Shown here piece after piece: positions 53,174 to 61,733 of a stretch of 64,000 nt of DNA. The DNA comes from Gammaproteobacteria bacterium HGW-Gammaproteobacteria-1. GTDB taxonomy: Bacteria; Pseudomonadota; Gammaproteobacteria; Thiohalomonadales; Thiohalomonadaceae. The notes beneath the pieces are model-generated. The model saw only the letters and a list, made by a program, of their open reading frames with translations. It was not told where the DNA came from and did not search any database. The DNA lies in assembly GCA_002840095.1 (NCBI GenBank), contig PGZL01000002.1, forward strand, positions 155,872 through 219,871, read 5' to 3'. The position numbers and the translations under genes are program-made. Each line of letters starts with the position of its first letter. Positions within the stretch are counted from its first letter, which is position 1.

Positions 53174-55207
53174 ATGAGTAGTGGATTGTGGTTTGCATTG
53201 GCCTGTGCCGTGGCGGCACTGGTATATGGTGCCGTATCCATCAGCTGGATACTGGGCAAGCCCACCGGCAATGACCGCATGCGGGAAATCGCCGCGGCCG
53301 TGCAGGAAGGCGCCCAGGCCTATCTGAATCGGCAGTACACCACCATCAGCATCGTCGGTGTGGTTCTGTTCGTGGTCATCTTCGCCGCCCTCGGCTGGCA
53401 GACCGCGGTCGGCTTCGCCCTCGGTGCCGTGCTGTCCGGCGTCACCGGCTACATCGGCATGAACGTGTCGGTGCGCGCCAACGTCCGTACCGCGCAGGCG
53501 GCCAGCGAAGGCCTCAATGCCGCCCTCAACGTCGCCTTCAAGGGCGGCGCCATCACCGGCCTGCTGGTGGTCGGTCTGGGCCTGCTCGGCGTGGCCGGCT
53601 ACTTCGCCGTCCTCACCGGCATGGGCGCCAGCGCCACCGAAGCGACCCATGCCCTGGTGGGCCTGGCCTTCGGCAGCTCGCTGATCTCCATCTTCGCCCG
53701 TCTCGGCGGCGGCATCTTCACCAAGGGCGCCGACGTCGGTGCCGACCTGGTGGGCAAGGTCGAGGCCGGTATCCCCGAGGACGACCCGCGCAACCCGGCG
53801 GTCATCGCCGACAACGTGGGCGACAACGTGGGCGACTGCGCCGGCATGGCCGCCGACCTGTTCGAGACCTATGCCGTGACCATCATCGCCACCATGGTGC
53901 TGGGCGGCCTGATGATCACCGGTTCCCCCGAGGCGGTGATCTATCCGCTGGTGCTGGGCGGCGTTTCCATCATTGCCTCCATCGTCGGCACCTTCTTCGT
54001 CAAGGCGCGCGAAGGCGGCAAGATCATGAACGCCCTGTATCGCGGCCTGATCGTCTCCGGCGTGCTGGCGGTGATCGCCTTCTACCCGGTGACCACCTAC
54101 ATCCTGGGCGAGGGCGTGCAGATCGGTGACAAGATGGTTTCGTCCATGAACCTGTACCTGGCCTCGCTGATCGGCCTGGCGCTGACCGCGGCCATGGTGT
54201 GGATCACCGAGTACTACACCGCCACCGAGTTCAGCCCGGTGCGTCACATCGCCCAGGCTTCCACCACCGGCCACGGCACCAACGTGATCGCCGGCCTCGG
54301 CGTGTCGATGAAGTCCACGGCCGCTCCGGTGCTGGCCGTGTGTCTGGCCATCTGGGCGGCCTACACCCTGGGCGGCCTGTACGGCATCGCCATCGCCGCC
54401 ACCTCGATGCTGTCCATGGCGGGCATCATCGTGGCTCTGGACGCCTACGGCCCGATCACCGACAACGCCGGCGGCATCGCCGAAATGGCCGGTCTGGACG
54501 AGAAGGTCCGCAACATCACCGACCCGCTGGATGCGGTGGGCAACACCACCAAGGCCGTGACCAAGGGCTATGCCATCGGTTCCGCCGGTCTGGCTGCGCT
54601 GGTGCTGTTCGCCGACTACACCCACGCGCTTTCCGGTGCCGGCAGCGAAATCCTGAGCTTCGACCTGTCCAACCACATGGTCATCATCGGCCTGTTCATC
54701 GGCGGCATGGTGCCTTACCTGTTCGCTGCCATGGGCATGGAGGCGGTGGGTCGCGCGGCCGGTTCGGTGGTGGTGGAAGTGCGCCGCCAGTTCAAGGACA
54801 TCCCCGGCATCATGGAAGGCACGGCCAAGCCGGAGTACGGCACCTGCGTCGACATGCTGACCAAGGCCGCCATCAAGGAGATGATCATCCCGTCGTTGCT
54901 GCCGGTCGCCGTGCCGGTGATCGTCGGCCTGACTCTCGGCGCGCAGGCGCTGGGCGGCGTGCTGGTGGGTACCATCGTCACCGGCATCTTCGTGGCCATC
55001 TCCATGACCACCGGCGGCGGCGCCTGGGATAACGCCAAGAAGTACATCGAGGAAGGCAACTTCGGCGGCAAGGGTTCCGAGGCTCACAAGGCCGCGGTTA
55101 CCGGCGACACCGTGGGTGATCCCTACAAGGACACCGCCGGCCCGGCGGTGAACCCGCTGATCAAGATCATCAACATCGTGGCACTGCTGATCGTGCCCCT
55201 GCTGTAA
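53174..55207 (+). CDS. hppA: Membrane-bound H+-pumping pyrophosphatase, K+-independent type
   Basis: 677 aa, about 16 TM segments. Active-site motif [20 protein letters not shown] followed by [20 protein letters not shown] is complete. Lys in [10 protein letters not shown], where K+-dependent enzymes have Ala, indicates the K+-independent class. A GGAGGAAG Shine-Dalgarno precedes ATG 53174. It pumps protons using PPi made by biosynthesis, or runs in reverse. Flanked by pfp and a soluble ppa gene. Confidence 0.96.
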   Translation: MSSGLWFALACAVAALVYGAVSISWILGKPTGNDRMREIAAAVQEGAQAYLNRQYTTISIVGVVLFVVIFAALGWQTAVGFALGAVLSGVTGYIGMNVSVRANVRTAQAASEGLNAALNVAFKGGAITGLLVVGLGLLGVAGYFAVLTGMGASATEATHALVGLAFGSSLISIFARLGGGIFTKGADVGADLVGKVEAGIPEDDPRNPAVIADNVGDNVGDCAGMAADLFETYAVTIIATMVLGGLMITGSPEAVIYPLVLGGVSIIASIVGTFFVKAREGGKIMNALYRGLIVSGVLAVIAFYPVTTYILGEGVQIGDKMVSSMNLYLASLIGLALTAAMVWITEYYTATEFSPVRHIAQASTTGHGTNVIAGLGVSMKSTAAPVLAVCLAIWAAYTLGGLYGIAIAATSMLSMAGIIVALDAYGPITDNAGGIAEMAGLDEKVRNITDPLDAVGNTTKAVTKGYAIGSAGLAALVLFADYTHALSGAGSEILSFDLSNHMVIIGLFIGGMVPYLFAAMGMEAVGRAAGSVVVEVRRQFKDIPGIMEGTAKPEYGTCVDMLTKAAIKEMIIPSLLPVAVPVIVGLTLGAQALGGVLVGTIVTGIFVAISMTTGGGAWDNAKKYIEEGNFGGKGSEAHKAAVTGDTVGDPYKDTAGPAVNPLIKIINIVALLIVPLL

Positions 55208-55225
55208 GAGAAAAGAGCAAGGATT

Positions 55226-55258
55226 CAAGATACAAGGGGAAAACCACCCCTTGTATCT
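55226..55258 (+). terminator. Hairpin after hppA built from AAGATACAAG repeats
   Basis: Perfect 13-bp stem AAGATACAAGGGG/CCCCTTGTATCTT with a 7-nt loop, then TTTTCCC. It is part of the AAGATACAAG repeat family seen at 48993-49024 and 55897-55985 and probably ends the hppA message. Confidence 0.7.
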
Positions 55259-55284
55259 TTTCCCTTGAATCTTTTATCTGCTTA

Positions 55285-55318
55285 TAAGGCCGGTATATAA
55301 TGCCGGCCTTTTCTTTTT
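55285..55318 (+). terminator. Terminator-like hairpin with embedded TATAAT before ppa
   Basis: AAGGCCGG (55285-55292) pairs with CCGGCCTT (55302-55309) around a 9-nt loop and is followed by TTTCTTTTT. The loop contains TATAAT (55295-55300), an exact -10 hexamer, in good position for ppa at 55344; the matching -35 is weak. It may end hppA transcription, start ppa transcription, or do both. Confidence 0.6.
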
Positions 55319-55343
55319 GGCATTCCGCAAGAGGCTTTCCCCC

Positions 55344-55892
55344 ATGAATCTGGACCGCGTCAACTCCGGCAAGGACCTTCCCAACGACATCAACGTCATC
55401 ATCGAGATTCCGGCCCATTCCGATCCGGTGAAGTACGAGGTGGACAAGGAGACCGGCGCCATGTTCGTGGACCGCTTCATGAACACCGCCATGCACTATC
55501 CCTGCAACTACGGCTACGTGCCGCACACCCTGTCCAACGACGGCGACCCGGTGGACGTGCTGGTGGTGACCCCGGTGCCGCTGATCCCCGGTTCGGTGAT
55601 TCGCTGCCGTCCGGTGGGCGTGCTGAAGATGACCGACGAGTCGGGCGACGACGCCAAGATACTGGCGGTGCCCATCGACAAGCTGTGCCGCATCTTCCGC
55701 CAGGTGCAGGACATCGGCGACGTGTCGCCGGCCCTGCTGGAGCAGATCGCCCACTTCTTCGAGCACTACAAGGATCTGGACGAGGGCAAATGGGTGCGCG
55801 TGCAGGGCTGGGCAGGCGTGGCCGAGGCCAAGGCCGAGATCATGGCCAGCGTGCAGATGTACAAGGACGCGCCGGTCAAGCCGAATTTCTGA
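55344..55892 (+). CDS. ppa: Soluble inorganic pyrophosphatase, family I
   Basis: 182 aa from ATG 55344. Active-site residues: [40 protein letters not shown] with the Asp cluster VDVLVVTP, and KTD-equivalent [13 protein letters not shown]. The in-frame upstream part (to 55317) lacks family match. It hydrolyses PPi in the cytoplasm and so competes with hppA and pfp for PPi. Confidence 0.95.
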   Translation: MNLDRVNSGKDLPNDINVIIEIPAHSDPVKYEVDKETGAMFVDRFMNTAMHYPCNYGYVPHTLSNDGDPVDVLVVTPVPLIPGSVIRCRPVGVLKMTDESGDDAKILAVPIDKLCRIFRQVQDIGDVSPALLEQIAHFFEHYKDLDEGKWVRVQGWAGVAEAKAEIMASVQMYKDAPVKPNF

Positions 55893-55896
55893 TCAG

Positions 55897-55985
55897 GCAG
55901 ATACAAGAGGAAAGTTACAAGATACAAGAAACGGCGCGCGCAGCGCTCATTCCCTTGCATCTTTCATCTTGTATCTTTTCTCTGC
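55897..55985. repeat. AAGATACAAG repeat, third copy, bidirectional hairpin
   Basis: GCAGATACAAGAGG near 55898 and CTTGTATCTTTTCTCTGC ending at 55985 face each other between the convergent ppa and pilZ genes. The last codons of the pilZ gene (RKDTR, stop) are encoded inside this repeat, which suggests the element inserted at the gene end. Confidence 0.65.
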
Positions 55986-56578
55986 TCCTTCTGTTGTCTC
56001 AGTCGCGCCGACTGCAACTCCAGGGTGTGCCGTACCAGGGCGTCGCGGGCGATTTCCGCGAGGTGGGTGAACTCGACGCCGATGCGGTAGGGCAGCGCGG
56101 CGCCGCTGCGGCCGCTCAGGCAGTGAATAACCCTTCCCAGGCTGTTGACCACGGTATTGCCGGGAAACAGCATCAGGCGCAGTTCCAGTTTGCAGTCCCG
56201 TTCCAGCGCCTCGCCGCTTAAAAAGGCGATGCCGTTGCCGCTCAGGTTGACGTGGGTGTTGGGACCGCTGATGTTGCCGAGCTGACTGCCTAGCAGGGCC
56301 CGGGTGAGCAGCTCCAGCTTGCGATCGATGATGGCCAGGTACTGGCCGATGTCCGGGTCGCGCTTGCGGATCTGCGACAGGATATTGCTCGACTGGGTGG
56401 TCAGACTGTGCAGCTGCAGTGCCAGGCCGGCGCTGTCCTGGCGGGCGCCGGGCGGCTGAGTGAGGCGCTGCTGGTAGTCCTCCTCGTCGAGCCGGCGGTA
56501 CTCCAGATAGATGTCGTCATCGATGCGGAAAAACTTGCGGCGCTCCGGCTGCGGGGCGCCCGGGGTCGCTGGGCTCAT
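55964..56578 (-). CDS. PilZ-domain protein
   Basis: 204 aa. RRKFFRIDDDIYLEYRRL at the N-terminus gives the PilZ Arg motif; HVNLSGNGIAFLSGE supplies the NxSxxG loop. c-di-GMP binding is likely. A helical insertion of about 70 residues separates the two motifs. Start overlaps the motB stop (ATGA), so it is co-translated with motB and may regulate the motor. The 3' end runs through a repeat element. Confidence 0.9.
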   Translation of the reverse strand: MSPATPGAPQPERRKFFRIDDDIYLEYRRLDEEDYQQRLTQPPGARQDSAGLALQLHSLTTQSSNILSQIRKRDPDIGQYLAIIDRKLELLTRALLGSQLGNISGPNTHVNLSGNGIAFLSGEALERDCKLELRLMLFPGNTVVNSLGRVIHCLSGRSGAALPYRIGVEFTHLAEIARDALVRHTLELQSARLRQQKEQRKDTR

Positions 56579-57333
56579 GGCGATACTCCTGTCACATCCC
56601 GGTCCTTGATACGAATTTCCACGCGGCGGTTGCGGGCGCGGCTGGCCTCGCTGTCATTGGGCAGCAGCGGCCGGGTATCGCCGAAGCCTTCGGCGATGAG
56701 CCGCGTGCCTTCCACGGTGTGCAGCTCCAGCAGGCGGTGCACCACCGAGACGGCGCGGGCCGTGGACAGATCCCAGTTGGAGCGAAAGCGCGGCGTGCTG
56801 ATGGGCCGGTCGTCGGTGTGGCCGGCGACGATGACCGTGCCCCGGGTGGTGGCGATCAGGTTGCCGATGCGGTCGATGACCTGATGGAAGTCAGGCAGCA
56901 GGATGTCGCTGCCCGATTCGAAGGCCGCCTCGTGGCGGAAGCTGATCAGCAGTTCGCCTTCGCTGTTGCGGCCGACCTCCAGGCGTTCCTGGCGGATGTC
57001 TTCCTGCAACTTCAGGCGGAATTGCTGCAGGTTCACGTCTTCGGCCGGCTCCTCCGCGTCCTCCGGCGCCGCCGGCGGCGCCATGGCCGGGAGGTCGACC
57101 ATCCCCTGCGGTTTGCCTTCCATCAGCACTTCATGCCCCGGCGACTCGCTGCGCTGTTCCAGCCATTGGATGCCGAAGGCGCGCTCCAGCGAGCCGGCGA
57201 TCTGCTTGTAACGCTGGGCGTCGACTTGCGAGACCGACAGCAGCAGCACGAAAAAGGTGGTGAGCAGGGCCATCAGATCGGCGAAGGTGACCATCCAGGA
57301 GGGGGCTCCGCCGCGGTTCTGTTTGTCCGCCAT
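56575..57333 (-). CDS. motB: MotB/PomB-like flagellar stator protein
   Basis: 252 aa. N-terminal TM with the proton/sodium-binding Asp (TFADLMALLTTFFVLLLSV, D19), plug/linker with Glu/Pro-rich stretch, then an OmpA-like peptidoglycan-binding domain (VIVAGHTDDRPISTPRFRSN; IAEGFGDTRPL; ARNRRVEIRI). With the MotA-like gene 14 bp upstream it forms a stator; no other flagellar genes are in the window. Confidence 0.93.
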   Translation of the reverse strand: MADKQNRGGAPSWMVTFADLMALLTTFFVLLLSVSQVDAQRYKQIAGSLERAFGIQWLEQRSESPGHEVLMEGKPQGMVDLPAMAPPAAPEDAEEPAEDVNLQQFRLKLQEDIRQERLEVGRNSEGELLISFRHEAAFESGSDILLPDFHQVIDRIGNLIATTRGTVIVAGHTDDRPISTPRFRSNWDLSTARAVSVVHRLLELHTVEGTRLIAEGFGDTRPLLPNDSEASRARNRRVEIRIKDRDVTGVSP

Positions 57334-57347
57334 GCCGACTGGGGCGG

Positions 57348-58154
57348 CTAGCCGCCGCCTTCCTCCGGTTCACTGCGGGCCTTGTCGGCCTCCAGCAGGG
57401 CGTTGAGCCGCTCCCGTTCGTGGCGCGGAATGTAGGCTTCCAGCACCTCGTCCATCAGGCGCGGGTTCTGCCCCTGCTGGATGCAGCTCATGGTTTCGAT
57501 GATGAGCAGCTTGTTCACCCGCTCCTGCATGCCGCGCAGCTCCAGCTTGTCGGCGATGGGCAGCGCCACCAGGTTGGCGATGAGGGCACCGTACAGCGTG
57601 GTGAGCAGGGCGACCGCCATGGCCGGGCCGATGCTGGAGGGTTCCTGCAGGTTGGCCAGCATCTGCACCAGGCCGACCAGGGTGCCGATCATGCCGAAGG
57701 CCGGTGCCGATTCGCCGATGGCGCGGAAGATGCGCTGGCCCACCTCGTGCCGTTCCATGGACTGTTCCATGTCCTCGTGCAGCGCCTTGCGCACGAACTC
57801 GGGTGACAGGCCGTCCACCGCCAGTTGGATGCCCTTGGCCAGGAAGTCGTTGGACACCGGGTGGCCGTCCAGGGCCAGCACGCCGTTCTTGCGCACCACG
57901 GCGGACAGCTCATTGGCCTGGCGGATGAGGTCGACGGGCTTTTCCAGTTCGTCGCGAAAGGCCTTGAACGCCACCCGCAAGGCGCTTAGGCAATGGCTGA
58001 GGGGAAACTTGATCAAGGTGGCGGCGGAGGCGCCGCCGATGACTATCATCAAGCCGGGCAGGTTGATGAAGATGGTCAGATCGGAGCCGGTCATGATGGC
58101 GGCAAAGATGATGGCGATGCCGCCGATGAGTCCCAACAGGGTTGCTATGTCCAC
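57348..58154 (-). CDS. motA: MotA/PomA-like flagellar stator protein
   Basis: 268 aa, four TM segments (TLLGLIGGIAIIFAAIMTGS; FINLPGLMIVIGGASAATLI; IGESAPAFGMIGTLVGLVQM; PAMAVALLTTLYGALIANLV) and the cytoplasmic charged loop (RKALHEDMEQSMERHEVGQR). The DLTIFINLPGLMIVIGG segment is of PomA type. Forms a stator with the following motB-like gene. Confidence 0.94.
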   Translation of the reverse strand: MDIATLLGLIGGIAIIFAAIMTGSDLTIFINLPGLMIVIGGASAATLIKFPLSHCLSALRVAFKAFRDELEKPVDLIRQANELSAVVRKNGVLALDGHPVSNDFLAKGIQLAVDGLSPEFVRKALHEDMEQSMERHEVGQRIFRAIGESAPAFGMIGTLVGLVQMLANLQEPSSIGPAMAVALLTTLYGALIANLVALPIADKLELRGMQERVNKLLIIETMSCIQQGQNPRLMDEVLEAYIPRHERERLNALLEADKARSEPEEGGG

Positions 58155-58226
58155 GCCTGATCCCTTGTCGCCGCTATGTCACCGAGTGTAGCGCCAAACT
58201 CACCGCTAACGCACATCAACCCCTTG

Positions 58227-58292
58227 CCGCAGAGGCGCGGAGACGCAGAGAACATTGAGGAAAAAATTCTCTGCGTCTCCGCGCCTCTGCGG
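58227..58292. repeat. Perfect 26-bp inverted repeat, CGCAGAGG family copy 1
   Basis: Arm 58227-58252 is the exact complement of arm 58267-58292 with a 14-nt loop. Unit CGCAGAGGCGCGGAGACGCA is shared with 59013-59080 and 60771-60856. It lies between rpiA and motA, both leftward, so it could end the rpiA message. Confidence 0.9.
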
Positions 58293-58302
58293 TAAAGGAG
58301 GT

Positions 58303-58956
58303 TTACAGCGTTTCGACGCCGTTCGGCGTGCCGACCAGCACCACGTCGGCCGGGCGCAGGGCGAACAGGCCGTTGGTGACCACGCCGACGATGTTGTTGA
58401 GGCGGGCTTCCAGCTCGGTGGGCTCCTGGATGGCCAGGCCGTGCACGTCGAGGATCACGTTGCCGTTGTCGGTGACGAAGCCGTCGCGGTACACCGGGTT
58501 GCCGCCCAGCTTGACCAGCTCGCGGGCAACGTAGCTGCGCGCCATGGGGATGACCTCCACCGGCAGGGGGAACTTGCCCAGCACGTCCACGATCTTGGTT
58601 TCGTCGATGATGCAGACGAATTTCCCGCTGGCCGCGGCCACGATCTTCTCCCGCGTCAGGGCGCCGCCCCCGCCTTTGACCAGGTGCATGCGGCGGTTGG
58701 TCTCGTCGGCGCCGTCCACGTAGACGGAGATTTCGCTGACCTCGTTCAGGTCCAGCACCGGGATGCCGTGCTTCTTCAGGCGCTCGGCGCTGGCCACCGA
58801 GCTGGCCACGGTGCCCGCGACCTTGTGTTTGATCTCCGCCAGGAAGTCGATGAAGTGGTTGGCGGTGGAACCGGTGCCGATGCCGATGATGGTGTCCGGC
58901 ACCACATGCTCCAGGGCGGCCTTGGCGACCGCCTTCTTCATTTCGTCTTGCGTCAT
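58303..58956 (-). CDS. rpiA: Ribose-5-phosphate isomerase A
   Basis: 217 aa. [17 protein letters not shown] gives the phosphate-binding loop; [20 protein letters not shown] and [12 protein letters not shown] are the active-site motifs; [20 protein letters not shown] follows. Interconverts ribose-5-phosphate and ribulose-5-phosphate in the pentose phosphate pathway. Divergent from ilvA. Confidence 0.97.
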   Translation of the reverse strand: MTQDEMKKAVAKAALEHVVPDTIIGIGTGSTANHFIDFLAEIKHKVAGTVASSVASAERLKKHGIPVLDLNEVSEISVYVDGADETNRRMHLVKGGGGALTREKIVAAASGKFVCIIDETKIVDVLGKFPLPVEVIPMARSYVARELVKLGGNPVYRDGFVTDNGNVILDVHGLAIQEPTELEARLNNIVGVVTNGLFALRPADVVLVGTPNGVETL

Positions 58957-59012
58957 TGTGCTCTCCGAGATATTTGCTTGTGCTTATTCATCCGCCGCAA
59001 AAACCGCAAAAC

Positions 59013-59080
59013 CCTTGTCACAGAGGCGCGGAGACGCAGAGAAATGGACACCTGATCCACCTCTGCGACTCCGCGTCTGG
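59013..59080. repeat. CGCAGAGG-family repeat, copy 2 (imperfect)
   Basis: CACAGAGGCGCGGAGACGCA at 59020-59039 with a partly matching inverted arm near 59059-59078 (CCTCTGCGACTCCGCGTCTG). The arms are less complete than in copy 1. Located upstream of rpiA. Confidence 0.75.
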
Positions 59081-59105
59081 GAAATACGTTCCGGACATTT
59101 CCAAC

Positions 59106-59125
59106 CGACTACATCCATGTAGTCG
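59106..59125. promoter_or_regulatory. 20-bp palindrome in the rpiA/ilvA divergent region
   Basis: CGACTACAT-CC-ATGTAGTCG, a perfect 9-bp inverted repeat with a 2-nt centre, between the divergent rpiA and ilvA genes. A regulator site for either gene is possible; hairpin alternatives cannot be excluded. Confidence 0.4.
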
Positions 59126-59232
59126 TCTGCGGCAGGTGTTGGCCGTTGACGGGCGGAATTTATTGATGGCCCCCGATTATACGCCAAGCGCGTCCGCTGA
59201 CACCGTGGCCTGATAACTGGTATCGTAGCCGG

Positions 59233-60750
59233 ATGCTTGAACATTACGCCAAAAAGATACTGCAGGCCCGGGTTTACGACGTTGCCCGCGAAACCCCGCT
59301 GGCGGCCGCCCCCGGCCTGTCGCGCCGCCTGGGCAACAAGGTGCTGCTCAAGCGCGAGGATTTGCAGCCGGTTTTCTCGTTCAAGCTGCGCGGTGCCTAC
59401 AACAAGATTGCCCTGTTGTCCGACGAGGCGCGGGCCCGCGGCGTCATCGCCGCCTCCGCCGGCAACCATGCCCAGGGCGTGGCCCTGGCGGCGCAGAAGC
59501 TGGGACTGGATGCGCTGATCGTCATGCCGCGCACTACGCCCGAGATCAAGGTGCAGGCTGTGCGCCGGCGCGGCGCCCGTATCGAGCTGCACGGCAACGC
59601 CTACGACGACGCCTATACCCATGCCCGCCGCCTGGCGGACGAACAGGGCCGCACCTTCATCCATCCCTATGACGACGAGGACGTGATCGCCGGCCAGGGC
59701 ACCGTGGCCATGGAAATCCTGCGCCAGTATTCCGCCGATGACCTGCATGCGGTGTTCGTGCCGGTGGGCGGCGGCGGTCTCATCGCCGGGGTGGCGGCGT
59801 ATATCAAATACCTGCGGCCGGAAATCAAGGTGATCGGCGTCGAGCCCGACGATGCGGCCAGCATGCACGACGCGCTCAAGGCGGATGCGCGGGTGGTGCT
59901 GGACCAGGTGGGGATCTTCGTCGACGGCGTGGCCGTGCGGCAGGTGGGCGAGGAGCCGTTCCGCATCGCGCGGCAGTGGGTGGACGAAGTCGTGCTGGTG
60001 TCCACCGACGAGGTGTGCGCGGCCATCAAGGATATCTTCGAGGACACCCGCGCCATCGTCGAACCGGCCGGTGCCCTGGCGGTGGCCGGGATGAAGCGCT
60101 ATCTGCAGCGCGAGAGCGTGCGCGACCGGACCCTGGTGGCCATCAATTCCGGCGCCAACATGAATTTCGACCGGCTGCGCCACGTGGCCGAACGCGCGGA
60201 GCTGGGCGAGCAGCGCGAGGCGCTGTTCGCGGTGACCATCCCCGAACGGCCGGGCAGCTTCCGCCGTTTCTGTGAGCTGCTGGGCCAGCGCGCCATTACC
60301 GAGTTCAACTACCGCTACGCCGATGCCGCCGAGGCGCACATCTTCGTCGGCGTGGAGATGCGCGACGGCGCCCGCGACAAGGAGGAGCTGGTGGCCTTGC
60401 TGCGCGACCAGGGTTATCCGCTGCTCGACATGACCGACAACGAAATCGCCAAGCTGCACGTGCGCTACATGGTCGGCGGCCACACCGGCGGACTGCCCGA
60501 CGAGCGCCTGCTGCGTTTCGAGTTCCCCGAGCGCCCCGGCGCCCTGCTGCGCTTTCTCGATCACATGGGGCAGCACTGGAACATCAGCCTGTTTCACTAC
60601 CGCAACCACGGCGCCGACTATGGCCGCATCCTCTGCGGCATCCAGGTGCCGGCGCAGGACGAGGCCAAGTTCCAGGGCTTCCTCGCCCAGATCGGCTATC
60701 CGTACTGGGAAGAGAGCGACAACCCGGCGTACGCCTTGTTCTTGCGCTAG
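59233..60750 (+). CDS. ilvA: Biosynthetic threonine ammonia-lyase
   Basis: 505 aa. PLP-binding Lys in VFSFKLRGAYNK (K51), SAGNHAQGVALAAQKLG, and PVGGGGLIAGVAAYIK for the phosphate site. Two C-terminal ACT-like domains (IPERPGSFRRFCELLG; FPERPGALLRFLDHMG) give the 505-residue length of the Ile-regulated enzyme. First committed step of isoleucine synthesis. Confidence 0.97.
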   Translation: MLEHYAKKILQARVYDVARETPLAAAPGLSRRLGNKVLLKREDLQPVFSFKLRGAYNKIALLSDEARARGVIAASAGNHAQGVALAAQKLGLDALIVMPRTTPEIKVQAVRRRGARIELHGNAYDDAYTHARRLADEQGRTFIHPYDDEDVIAGQGTVAMEILRQYSADDLHAVFVPVGGGGLIAGVAAYIKYLRPEIKVIGVEPDDAASMHDALKADARVVLDQVGIFVDGVAVRQVGEEPFRIARQWVDEVVLVSTDEVCAAIKDIFEDTRAIVEPAGALAVAGMKRYLQRESVRDRTLVAINSGANMNFDRLRHVAERAELGEQREALFAVTIPERPGSFRRFCELLGQRAITEFNYRYADAAEAHIFVGVEMRDGARDKEELVALLRDQGYPLLDMTDNEIAKLHVRYMVGGHTGGLPDERLLRFEFPERPGALLRFLDHMGQHWNISLFHYRNHGADYGRILCGIQVPAQDEAKFQGFLAQIGYPYWEESDNPAYALFLR

Positions 60751-60770
60751 GCGCAATTAACTTCCACATC

Positions 60771-60856
60771 CTTGTCGCAGAGCCGCGGAGGCGCAGAGTA
60801 AACACTGCAAGTCTGCTCGCGTCCGATCCTCTGTGTCTCCGCGTCTCTGCGGCAGA
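60771..60856. repeat. CGCAGAGG-family repeat, copy 3 with extended loop
   Basis: CTTGTCGCAGAGCCGCGGAG near 60771 and the facing CTGTGTCTCCGCGTCTCTGC near 60831-60850, with a longer loop than copy 1 and several mismatches. Lies between the convergent ilvA and EVE genes, followed on the plus strand by GGGTTTTTC. Confidence 0.8.
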
Positions 60857-60886
60857 TGGGTTTTTCTAACCTGCGTTGGCTTGTGA

Positions 60887-61345
60887 TCATTCCAACGCCA
60901 GAATCGCTTCCCACTCCGCCGGGCTGACCGGCATCACCGACAGGCGGTTGCCGCGGCGCACCAGGGCCATGTCGGCCAGTTCCGGCCGCTGCTTCAGTTC
61001 TTCCAGGGTGATGTTGCGCTTCAGCTTGCGCACCAGGCGCACGTCCACCATGTACCAGCGCGGGTTGGCGGGGTCGCTCTTGGGGTCGTAGTACTTGCTC
61101 TCGGGATCCCAGGCGGTATGGTCGGGATAGCCGGCGCGGGCGATTTCGGCGATGCCGACGATGCCCGGTTCCTTGCAGTTGGAGTGATAGAAGAACACCC
61201 GATCCCCCTCCTGCATCTGGTCGCGCAGCATGTTGCGGGCCTGGTAGTTGCGCACCCCGTCCCAGTGCTCGGTCCGGCCGGGGCGGGCGGCGAGGTGGTC
61301 GATCCCGAAGACATCGGGCTCGGATTTCATCAGCCAGTAATTCAT
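60887..61345 (-). CDS. EVE-domain protein (THY28-like)
   Basis: 152 aa from ATG 61345. Starts MNYWLMKSEPDVFGIDHLA and has DGVRNYQARNMLRDQMQEGD, RVFFYHSNCKEPGIVGIAEI and the PRWYMVDVRLVRKLKRNITL run of the EVE family, which is a modified-nucleotide-binding fold related to PUA. Its role in bacteria is not settled. The frame extends to 61447, but the family starts at the chosen ATG. Confidence 0.92.
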   Translation of the reverse strand: MNYWLMKSEPDVFGIDHLAARPGRTEHWDGVRNYQARNMLRDQMQEGDRVFFYHSNCKEPGIVGIAEIARAGYPDHTAWDPESKYYDPKSDPANPRWYMVDVRLVRKLKRNITLEELKQRPELADMALVRRGNRLSVMPVSPAEWEAILALE

Positions 61346-61524
61346 GTTTTGTATCCTTGGCGCCGGGAAACGGGCGATATAGTAGCGAAAGGTGGAAAAA
61401 GAAAGGCGAAAGTGACGATTTTGTGACCCAGCCCCCTTGTATGACAAATAACCATGCGTTATATAGGTCCATCGCAGCGATGCGAAAACCGCTGCGGCGG
61501 TCGTAAGTGGTAATGGAGGTCAGG

Positions 61525-61662
61525 ATGAGACGACGCAAACCCGATATGCTCGTGGTGCTTGCTGCCCTGATAGTGATGGGGGTCCTCTTTACCGGCATAA
61601 CGCAGGCGATGATGCGCGATTCGCAGGCGCCAACCGTGGTCGAGGCCAACAAGAACAAATAA
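61525..61662 (+). CDS. 45-aa single-TM membrane peptide
   Basis: ATG 61525 with a near-perfect GGAGGTCAGG Shine-Dalgarno; 45 codons end at TAA 61660-61662. Sequence: basic start (MRRRKPDM), one TM (LVVLAALIVMGVLFTGITQA), then a polar tail (MMRDSQAPTVVEANKNK). An intrinsic terminator follows at 61684-61710, which supports a real transcription unit. Family unknown. Too short to be found by a usual 60-codon ORF filter. Confidence 0.75.
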   Translation: MRRRKPDMLVVLAALIVMGVLFTGITQAMMRDSQAPTVVEANKNK

Positions 61663-61683
61663 TCCGCGAGTAGCCAGAAAAAG

Positions 61684-61710
61684 AAAACCCGCCGCCCGGC
61701 GGGTTTTTTT
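61684..61710 (+). terminator. Rho-independent terminator after the 45-aa gene
   Basis: AAAACCCGCCG-CC-CGGCGGGTTTT with a run of seven T, 22 bp after the small gene's stop and just before the convergent fau stop. Strong stem and T-run; the opposite side has an A-run, so it may serve fau too. Confidence 0.9.
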
Positions 61711-61733
61711 ATGGGCGTGGCTCAGGCCGACGC

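Noticed and set aside
53150-55228. A 692-codon open frame on the minus strand opposite hppA
   Set aside because: Compositional shadow of the strongly GC3-biased hppA; a His/Asp/Gly/Gln-rich translation without motifs.
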